Position numbers and translations under genes: made by a program. The notes under the pieces were generated by a model, which worked only from the letters and a program-made list of their open reading frames with translations, made no database searches and had not been told where the DNA came from. A stretch of DNA of 64,000 nucleotides from an uncultured Clostridia bacterium (lineage in GTDB: Bacteria > Bacillota > Clostridia > Christensenellales > UBA1242), in assembly GCA_934772525.1 (NCBI GenBank), contig CAKVMI010000001.1, positions 248,001-312,000 on the forward strand, given 5' to 3'. This document shows, one piece after another, positions 58,536 to 64,000 of this stretch (positions within the stretch are counted from its first letter, which is position 1; the number at the start of each line of letters is the position of its first letter).

Positions 58536-58869
58536 AAATTTCCTTTTAAACTTAAAATTTAGCCCTTAATTTTAGTGGAAAAATTTTTACGAAAAACGAA
58601 CGGTAGCCATGTATATTTTTCGAAAATTTGTTTGATTTTTAAAATATAATTTGTGAAATTAGGGCGAAATTTGGCGTATTTTGGCGGGTAAGGTGGTTGT
58701 AGATAGTTTATTCGTCCGATAAAAAGTATAAAATGTTGTGGTTGATGCACGTTTGATAAATAATGAAATTATTTATCAAAGTGCATTTATTTTATGGAAA
58801 AAATATAGGAAAATAAAGGGGAAAATGGGCTTTTAAGTTGTAGATTTTATGAAAATTAGGGGGTAAATT
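58536..58869. other. spacer with a long hairpin
   Basis: No supported gene. AT-rich. The main structure is the 19-bp hairpin at 58745-58786, and an A-rich leader with AGGGGG precedes the 58870 start. Confidence 0.6.
58745..58795 (+). terminator. 19-bp-stem terminator after the terminase gene
   Basis: ATGCAC (58745-58750) then TTTGATAAATAAT (58752-58764) pair with ATTATTTATCAAA (58768-58780) and GTGCAT (58781-58786), with one bulged G and a GAA loop. T-rich TTATTTTATGG follows. It is 210 bases past the terminase stop. Confidence 0.7.
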
Positions 58870-60141
58870 ATGAGTTACGGGTTTTATTTTAATGATAGTT
58901 ATTATGCAATTTTAAGTCAACTTAGGTCGGATTTGTCACGCTGGCGTGTGGTGGATAGAGTGTGTAAACTTGCTTTTTTGGGTAAAGAAGACGTTTCTGG
59001 TTTAAATCAAAAGGAGATTAATGCTTTCGAGTTTTTGAAAAAGAAGATTGAGAGAAATGGTGGAAATTCTGGGAAGTTAGGGGAAAATCGTAATGGTGCT
59101 ACAAGGGAAAATCAAGATGAGTTAAGCGAAAATTTTGGCATTACTGGGGAAAGTCATGCAAATTATGGGGGTTGTTATGATTTTACTAATGAAAGTCATA
59201 GTGAAAGTAATAATGAAGTGGTTGGTGAAAATCTTGGTGGAAGTAGTGGTAAAAATAATGGTAATGCTAAAAAAGGTTATAACAGCGTTTATGAAAATTG
59301 CGACACTGCTGGAAATTGCATTGATGTTACTCTAGAAGGCAATAGTGAAAATTGTGAGATTATTGATGAAAAACTTAAGAAGGGTTTTGAGATTATTGAT
59401 GAAGAAGAGAACGGAAGCAGTGAAATTGTAGACGGGGAAGTTCGGAAGAATTTTGGCGGAAGTAGTGGTACTATTGACGAAGTAGTTAGTGGAAATATAG
59501 GAGATGACTGGGATAATGTTACTATTGAAAAGGAAAATTTTGGCGGAAGTGATGATATTAACAATAATAAAGTTGGCGAAAACTTAGGGGCTAACTGGCA
59601 AAATGGTTGCATCATTAGTGAAAATTGTAGTGAAAGCAATGATAGTTATTGCAAAGTGGAAAAGGTGAATGGTGAAGTTTTTGATGAGAAAATTATAGAA
59701 GACCAAGGAGCGACTGGTGGATGTGGTGGTATTGTTGGGAAAAAATTAAAAAATAATGTAGGGGGAGTGGAGCGTGAAGAGGGAAACGTTGCAAAAGATT
59801 TGGTATTTGATAAAGAAAATTGTGGGACTTTTAATAAAGATAGTCAAGAAGTTGTGGGTGGTGGCGGTGATTTTGTTGATAATGAAAGTGGGGCTAATGA
59901 TAGCAAAACTAATTTGACACCGAAGGAAAATGTAAAATCTAAGTCCCCAATGGTGGTTACGGAGTGCTTATCCCATGGAATGACATTTAAACGGGTTTAC
60001 AAAAACGGGCAAAAATGGGCAAAAACGGGCGAAAATGGACAAAAACGGGCAAAAACGGGCAAAAATGGGCAAAAACGGGCGAAAATGGACAAAAACGGGC
60101 AAAAACGGACAAAAATGGGCGAAATCTGTCAAAATTTGTAA
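58870..60141 (+). CDS. DUF6291-like phage protein, N-terminal part of a frame-split gene
   Basis: 423 residues; AGGGGG about 7 bases before the ATG. Residues 1-60 (YGFYFNDSYYAILSQLRSDL, then KLAFLGKEDVSGLNQKEINAF) match my memory of the DUF6291 N-terminal domain found in Firmicute phage and prophage proteins. The middle is a very long Gly/Asn/Glu/Ser-rich expansion. The frame ends in a 10-bp tandem repeat (60001-60120) translated as KNGQKRAKTG-type sequence and stops at 60141. The C-terminal half of the usual family plan is found in another frame at about 60150-61124. Deleting one of two nearly identical 50-bp blocks joins the frames exactly. As it stands this protein lacks its C-terminal domain. 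Role is unknown; related phage genes often lie with replication genes. Confidence 0.75.
   Translation: MSYGFYFNDSYYAILSQLRSDLSRWRVVDRVCKLAFLGKEDVSGLNQKEINAFEFLKKKIERNGGNSGKLGENRNGATRENQDELSENFGITGESHANYGGCYDFTNESHSESNNEVVGENLGGSSGKNNGNAKKGYNSVYENCDTAGNCIDVTLEGNSENCEIIDEKLKKGFEIIDEEENGSSEIVDGEVRKNFGGSSGTIDEVVSGNIGDDWDNVTIEKENFGGSDDINNNKVGENLGANWQNGCIISENCSESNDSYCKVEKVNGEVFDEKIIEDQGATGGCGGIVGKKLKNNVGGVEREEGNVAKDLVFDKENCGTFNKDSQEVVGGGGDFVDNESGANDSKTNLTPKENVKSKSPMVVTECLSHGMTFKRVYKNGQKWAKTGENGQKRAKTGKNGQKRAKMDKNGQKRTKMGEICQNL
60001..60120 (+). repeat. 12 units of a 10-bp repeat with a 50-bp duplication
   Basis: Twelve perfect-length units of AAAAACGGGC and variants (AAAAATGGGC, GAAAATGGAC). Units 2-6 (60011-60060) and 7-11 (60061-60110) form two 50-bp blocks with 49 of 50 bases identical. 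As 10 and 50 are not multiples of 3, copy number sets the reading frame of the surrounding gene. Confidence 0.97.
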
Positions 60142-61124
60142 CCTATATAAATATAAATCCTTATAAAATAAAAATAAATAATATTAAATTAAAGAAGTTA
60201 AAAGAAAAAGAATATAAAGAAAAAGAAAAAGAAGAAAGTTTGGCGGTTGAGAGTGATATTAAATACCAAACTTTAGAGAGTGAGAGTGGAACTGAAAACA
60301 AAACTTTAGAAAGTGGGAGTAAAACTGAAAACCAAACTATAGCGAGTGAGAGTGAAACCAAAACCAAAACTTTAGAGAATGGGAGCGAAAAGGAAACATC
60401 ATCTTGTGGGAATAGTACCGAAAATGTTGCTTCAGCGAGTGCAAGCGGAAAGGTGGCGTCAGAGAGTGAGAACGAAAAAGAAAGGGTAATTTGTGAGAGT
60501 GGTGGTCAAGCCGGAACAAGTGACTTGGTTATTAACAGTGCCGAAAAGGCTATTTGTGAAAATGAAAGGGAGAGCCGAACGGATGATTTAACTAACGAGC
60601 GTGTGGGTAAAGCGGGTGACTTAATTATTGGGAGTGATGGTAAAACGGATAACTCAAACTTTGGGACGGAGAGCGGAAAGAAAATGTTTACTTTAAAGAA
60701 TGAGAGCAAAAAGGAAACATCATCTTGTGGGAGTAGTACCGAAAATGTTGCTTCAGAGAGTGCAAGCGGAAAGGTTATTTGTAAAAATGAAAGTCGGGGC
60801 GGAGTGGAACTTTCGGATATTGAAAAATATATTTTAAATAATTCGCTTTTTGTGAATGCGCAGGCGTTTTATTATTTTTATAAAAGTAAGGGTTGGAAGG
60901 TTGGCGGGAGTTTGTTGGTGGATTGGCGGGCGAAGTGCAAGGAATGGCATTATAGAAAACTTGCCGAGAAAAATGGCGAGATTGAGCCTTATAAAACTGC
61001 ACCTAAAAATTCGGGCGTGCCTAGTAAAACCCCAAAAGACCTATTTAGGTGTGGGAGCGAGCGAGATTATAGCGGGGTTGATATGAGTAGTATGTTTTGC
61101 GATTTGGATAAAATTGAGATTTAG
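60015..61124 (+). pseudogene. frame-shifted C-terminal part of the DUF6291-like gene
   Basis: Open frame with no ribosome site at its first ATG (60015), which lies inside the 10-bp repeat, so it is unlikely to be translated independently. After a Lys/Glu segment (KKLKEKEYKEKEKEE) there is a Ser/Glu/Thr-rich stretch with an 84-bp internal duplication, then a folded C-terminal domain at about residues 275-320 (LSDIEKYILNNSLFVNAQAF, YFYKSKGWKVGGSLLVDWRA, KCKEWHYRKL). This GWKVG...DW...W signature is what usually ends proteins of the DUF6291 plan. It would be expressed only after repeat contraction/expansion or a ribosomal frameshift. Confidence 0.7.
60371..60775 (+). repeat. 84-bp in-frame direct repeat
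   Basis: 60371-60454 and 60692-60775 match over 84 bp with about 5 mismatches, both coding for a segment around ETSSCGNSTENVASASASGK. The length is a multiple of 3, so it is a normal in-frame duplication within the low-complexity region. Confidence 0.88.
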
Positions 61125-61246
61125 TTGTGAGACGTTTTGTTTTTTTTGAGGCGTAATGGCGGTTTTTGTATGGCTTTACGTAAATTTATAAATTGTAAAT
61201 GAAATAAGGTGAGAATAGAAAATAGTTTGTGAGTGGTAAAAAGTGG

Positions 61247-61441
61247 TTGGCTATTTTGGTGGGTGAAGGTGAAAATGGTAGAAAAATTTGGGTGTGTTAT
61301 TGGTAGCAATGATTGGCTTTTTTGAGCGAAGGTGGAAATGCTGAAAAAGTTTTGGTTAAGTCAATTTAATAATGGTTGGCTATTTTAGGGAGTGAAGGTT
61401 GGAGTGGTCAATTTTTTGGGGGCTTGTTAATGGTAACAATG
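61247..61441. repeat. three units of about 65 bp
   Basis: Units starting at about 61247, 61311 and 61375 each begin near TTGGCTATTTT or TTGGCTTTTTT, carry GTGAAGGT or GCGAAGGT, and end near AACAAT, AGCAAT or TAATAAT. Divergent copies. Confidence 0.65.
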
Positions 61442-61560
61442 GCTGATTCTTGGGATGTGAAACGGGTTGCAATGGCTGGTTCTTGGAGTTCTATCGGGAT
61501 GCAATGGTTGATTTTTGGAGTGCGATATGGGTAATATCGGCTAAATTTTGGAGTGGTTAA
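61433..61560. repeat. four units of 32-33 bp
   Basis: Units with the pattern GGGTTGCAATGGCTGATTCTTGGAG occur at about 61433, 61463, 61495 and 61528, each roughly 32-33 bp, with substitutions. A minus-strand frame through them has no ribosome site. Confidence 0.7.
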
Positions 61561-61587
61561 AAAATTTTTTAAGATTTTTTTCAAAAA

Positions 61588-61629
61588 GTGACACAATTTT
61601 GTGCAAAGCGAAAATTGGTAGTGTATAGT
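61588..61629 (+). promoter_or_regulatory. second copy of the 20-bp element with promoter-like spacing
   Basis: GTGACACAATTTTGTGCAAA (61588-61607), identical to 50926-50945. TTGTGC (61599-61604) and TATAGT (61624-61629) are separated by 19 bases, as at 50937/50962. Transcription would start near 61636 and run into the 38-bp array and gene 61964. Confidence 0.5.
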
Positions 61630-61675
61630 GTGGTCAAGTTTTGTGAGCAGGCTGGCATTCAAAACTTTTTAATAA

Positions 61676-61977
61676 AATAATTTTACTGGGGTTGAATTTT
61701 GAATAATCTAAAAAATAATCTATTGGGGTGGCATTATGGTGAATTTGAAATTTAAAATTGCTGTGGCTGTGATATGAGAATTTAAACAATAACCTTGTTG
61801 GAGTTGCATCTTGAATAATTTAAGAGAAATAAGTTGCATGGGTGGCGTTATGGAGAAGTTGATAAATAATTTTACTGGTTGTGCGTTATGAATAGTTTGA
61901 TAAATAGAGTTATTGGGGTGAAATTGTGAAGGGTTTAATAAATAATTTTACTGGAGTCGTATTATGAAAAATAAAAA
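61676..61977 (+). repeat. eight tandem 38-bp units, each with ribosome site and start codon
   Basis: Units begin AATAATTTTACTGG or a variant at about 61676, 61714, 61754, 61788, 61828, 61865, 61903 and 61941. Each has a GG-rich Shine-Dalgarno-like motif (GGAG, GGGG, GGG or GG) 7-8 bases before a start codon: TTG 61699, ATG 61736, ATG 61774, TTG 61811, ATG 61850, ATG 61888, GTG 61926 and ATG 61964. Start-to-start distances are 37, 38, 37, 39, 38, 38 and 38. The last start is that of 61964-62599. Confidence 0.88.
61736..61967 (+). other. chain of overlapping mini-ORFs (13 codons each)
   Basis: Mini-ORFs 61736-61777 (MVNLKFKIAVAVI), 61850-61891 (MEKLINNFTGCAL), 61888-61929 (MNSLINRVIGVKL) and 61926-61967 (MKGLINNFTGVVL) each end in a TGA that overlaps the next start as ATGA or GTGA. 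The last overlaps the ATG of 61964. The 61774 ORF is only MRI, and the 61811 ORF runs in frame into 61850. Such overlaps normally give translational coupling. Expression of the peptides is not shown. Confidence 0.55.
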
Positions 61978-62599
61978 ATATTTTAATAGTGACAAAAGAA
62001 AAAATGACCTTGGCGAAGAGTTTTTGGAAGATGTTATTTTAAACAGGGCGAAGGGTGGCGAATATACCGAAGTTAGCGAAGACTTTGAGTTAAAGCCGTC
62101 GCCCATTCTTCCGATTTTTTGTGGGGCAAGTGGGGATACAATTCAGTTTCCGTTTGGCGTAATTCGGGGTGTGTCTGACAAAGATTCGAAGACATATGTT
62201 TTTGAGTTTTTTGACGGCGAACTTGAAAAAATTAGAAACAAAAAGTCGGAGTGGTTTAGTTATTGTGACGAAAAAACTTGCGATTTAGCAAATAGTTTTT
62301 CTAGTAAACCAAGTTCAGAATTTGCTCTGGAAACTGAAAAGAGAAGTGAAGATTTACCGAGAACGATTTGTCCGAAGGTGGAAAACTTTAAAAATGCTCA
62401 AGATATGGTTTGCGTAAAGCGGAAGGTATCCAAAAAGTATAATGCGCCCGATATGACGGCGATGAAACTGTTACTTGAAATGCGGTCAGAAAAACAAAAC
62501 GGGATGACGGCGCTTACGAGCGAGATTAGAAATATGACTAACGCTGAAATTGAAAAACGCAAGGCGGAACTTGTGGACGAGATTATTAGGGGTGAATAA
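61964..62599 (+). CDS. phage-region protein of unknown function, last in the mini-ORF array
   Basis: 211 residues; GGAG (61953-61956) 7 bases before the ATG, itself the eighth copy of the repeat. Residues 40-90 (PSPILPIFCGASGDTIQFPF, then VFEFFDGELEKI) look beta-rich. A polar linker follows, and the C-terminus (about 160-211; APDMTAMKLLLEMRSEKQNG, MTNAEIEKRKAELVDEII) has the helical layout of the tail of some phage small terminase subunits, where a Lxx(M/L)R segment precedes an E/K-rich helix. That match is weak. Position between large terminase and portal would fit a packaging or head-assembly role. Otherwise unrecognised. Confidence 0.75.
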   Translation: MKNKKYFNSDKRKNDLGEEFLEDVILNRAKGGEYTEVSEDFELKPSPILPIFCGASGDTIQFPFGVIRGVSDKDSKTYVFEFFDGELEKIRNKKSEWFSYCDEKTCDLANSFSSKPSSEFALETEKRSEDLPRTICPKVENFKNAQDMVCVKRKVSKKYNAPDMTAMKLLLEMRSEKQNGMTALTSEIRNMTNAEIEKRKAELVDEIIRGE

Positions 62600-62902
62600 A
62601 GTTTTGGGGCTTATGAAATTTAATTTAGATTACCGCTTTAAACTTTGTGGTGAAATAGTGAAAGTAAGTTAGAATTGTTCTATTATAGACTTGAAAATAA
62701 AGAAAATTAAGGAAAACAACTAAACAGATTGTGACACAATAATTTAAAAAAATGTATAACAATATGAAGTGAAGTCTGTAATCGTTGTGTAAAATTTGTA
62801 GCGAAAAAAAAACTTAAGCAACTTAGAAAATTTCTAGGAAAACAATAGAAAGATAAAGAAAATTTTAAAAAAAATTAAAAATTATGGTTTTAGAGGTATG
62901 AT
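62600..62902. other. A-rich spacer before the portal gene
   Basis: About 300 bases, no supported gene. GTGACACAAT (62731-62740) repeats the first half of the shared 20-bp element but lacks its TTGTGC half and spacing. A three-codon start-stop ATG ATA TGA (62898-62906) overlaps the portal start as ATGA. Confidence 0.6.
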
Positions 62903-64000
62903 ATGAAATTTAAAAAGGTAAAAGAAAACGAAAAATGTGCAAAACTTAGCGAGCAGTTGGATAATTTTACGAAGAACAAAAGTAGCGAAATTGAAAAAGA
63001 AGTCGTGCGTGAAGTTTTGGACGATTTTTTAAGGCGAAAGGAAGAAAAAAGTGCGGTTGAACGCTCGTGGCTACTTAATATGAACTTTTTGGTGGGTAAT
63101 CAATTTAGTTACATTACGCCATCGGGCGAAATTGCGGAAACGGATAGGCGTTCGGTTTCGGAGTCTAGGGAAGTTTTTAACCATATTGCACCGATTGTGG
63201 AGTCTAGGCTCGCAAAACTTGGGCGAGTTAGACCAACTATGGGTGTTAGACCTGCAAGCCCAGCTGAAAACGACCTTGAAACGGCGAAGTTATCAAAAAA
63301 AATACTTGAGTCGGTTTCAAATACGCTTGATATTTCAAACGTTGTGAGCGACGCTACCCTTTGGAGCGAGGTTACGGGTACCGCTTTTTATAAGGTGGTT
63401 TGGGATGATAATTTGGGACGAGTTTTGGGATACAAAGCAATTAATGGCGAAATTTTTGATGCTGAGACGGTTGAAAAATACAACAATATTTCACCCGAAA
63501 TTATTAAAAGAATTAAAGCGTTTATTAGAGAAAGTGGAGTAGCAGTTTCGGGGAGTAAGATTGATGTTGACAATTATTTCGCGGGAAACGGGAAAGTAAG
63601 TGGACAAGAAATTTGCACTGATGCCCAGTTTAGAAAAGGTGGGGTTGCATCTAGTTCTAGTAGTGAATTTAATAAGAATAGCAAGAAAATACATTTTTTA
63701 GATGGTTCTAATGCGAAAAAAACAGCAAATGGAAGAGAAAATGAAGCCGAAAGAATAAATGAAACCGTAAGCGAAAAAAGTAAATTTAGCGGTGGGAGCG
63801 ATCAAACTGAACTTAGTTTCGGCGGTCAAATTAAAAGTGGAGAAATTAAAAATCTAACCCAAAAGTCTATTGGTGAAATACTAGAAGAAATAAAAAATGA
63901 ACTAGGTTTAGACCAAGAGAAAATTGAAAAAATTCTAAAAATTATTCCAGATTGGAAACAATTTTTTGCGTTTAACGCTCCGCTTGAACCAATTTACGAG
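62903..64000 (+). CDS. phage portal protein, N-terminal part, runs off the window
   Basis: The frame is open from ATG 62903 to the last base (366 codons), so the C-terminus is missing. AGAGG 6 bases upstream is a modest ribosome site. Residues about 50-170 carry the layout of tailed-phage portal proteins of the P22-like/gut-phage type: ERSWLLNMNFLVGNQ, REVFNHIAPIVESRLAKLG, RVRPTMGVRP, then DATLWSEVTGTAFYKVVWD. The portal is the dodecameric DNA gate of the capsid and docks TerL. At about residues 180-345, where the family normally continues directly into the wing/stem, there is a Ser/Asn/Glu/Lys-rich insertion. The core fold resumes near FNAPLEPIYE. This insertion resembles those in TerL, 50997 and 58870. 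Confidence 0.88.
   Translation, partial: MKFKKVKENEKCAKLSEQLDNFTKNKSSEIEKEVVREVLDDFLRRKEEKSAVERSWLLNMNFLVGNQFSYITPSGEIAETDRRSVSESREVFNHIAPIVESRLAKLGRVRPTMGVRPASPAENDLETAKLSKKILESVSNTLDISNVVSDATLWSEVTGTAFYKVVWDDNLGRVLGYKAINGEIFDAETVEKYNNISPEIIKRIKAFIRESGVAVSGSKIDVDNYFAGNGKVSGQEICTDAQFRKGGVASSSSSEFNKNSKKIHFLDGSNAKKTANGRENEAERINETVSEKSKFSGGSDQTELSFGGQIKSGEIKNLTQKSIGEILEEIKNELGLDQEKIEKILKIIPDWKQFFAFNAPLEPIYE

Larger units (their letters stand above)
61125..61963. other. repeat-built spacer upstream of 61964
   Basis: No ordinary gene. Three successive repeat families fill most of it: about 64-66-bp units (61247-61441), 32-33-bp units (61433-61560), and the 38-bp start-codon units (61676-61977). 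Between the second and third lies the 20-bp shared element with a promoter-like context (61588-61629). The plus strand is strikingly poor in C. Confidence 0.7.

Noticed and set aside
60001..60120. Programmed -1 ribosomal frameshift at the AAAAAC units
   Set aside because: Units have only five A, so no canonical A AAA AAC heptamer exists and no stem-loop or pseudoknot was seen downstream. The 50-bp duplication explains the frame change more simply. Not fully excluded.
60015..61124. Independent gene starting at ATG 60015
   Set aside because: The ATG lies inside the 10-bp repeat with no ribosome site, and the first 35 codons are just repeat sequence read in another frame.

Overview
The window looks like a chromosomal stretch of an AT-rich, Gram-positive gut-type Firmicute (Clostridia-like). 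This rests on AT-rich DNA with strong AGGAG ribosome binding sites, very long extracellular proteins with Listeria-Bacteroides (InlB-type, Flg_new) repeats, a lipoprotein signal on the largest of them, and TGTCGAA motifs that match the Spo0A box of spore formers. No rRNA, tRNA, CRISPR array or housekeeping gene was seen, so the taxonomic call is inference.

Layout. (1) 1-6289, plus strand: a tight four-gene cluster. It holds the C-terminal part of a surface protein cut by the window edge, a membrane-anchored exported protein, a membrane protein whose exported domain is a degenerate endonuclease/exonuclease/phosphatase (EEP) fold, and a serine alpha/beta hydrolase of the monoacylglycerol-lipase type. 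(2) 6290-9378: a secreted protein with a good promoter and terminator, then an unrecognised 229-residue protein behind a promoter with two TTCGACA boxes 20 bp apart. (3) 9379-49304, minus strand: a membrane protein with SH3-like domains, then one uninterrupted 37-kb gene for a 12,363-residue predicted lipoprotein. The giant protein has scattered GWY repeats, a (Thr-Glu-Pro)10 spacer and a hydrophobic C-terminus, so both ends could sit in the membrane. (4) 49305-64000: a phage-like packaging/head region in which recognisable genes (helix-turn-helix regulator, large terminase, a DUF6291-like protein, portal) are set in unusually long repeat-rich spacers. Several of these genes carry low-complexity expansions. 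A second SH3 plus membrane protein (53868-55916) is inserted on the opposite strand.

Most unusual signals. Upstream of 61964 there are eight copies of a roughly 38-bp unit, each with its own Shine-Dalgarno-like GG run and start codon. Because 38 = 3x13-1, several units encode 13-codon mini-ORFs whose stop overlaps the next start (ATGA or GTGA), and the last start is the real gene. The DUF6291-like gene 58870-61124 is split into two frames at a 10-bp tandem repeat, and removing one copy of a near-perfect 50-bp duplication restores one 734-codon frame exactly. A 20-bp element with a promoter-like context occurs identically before 50997 and before the mini-ORF array. The EEP domain has lost most catalytic residues.

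How genes may work together (inference): regions 1 and 3 look like a cell-surface set (giant adhesin-like proteins, SH3/membrane proteins, lipid-active hydrolase). Region 4 looks like a prophage or phage-derived block, decaying or expanded, whose regulator at 50997 may act on the shared 20-bp element.
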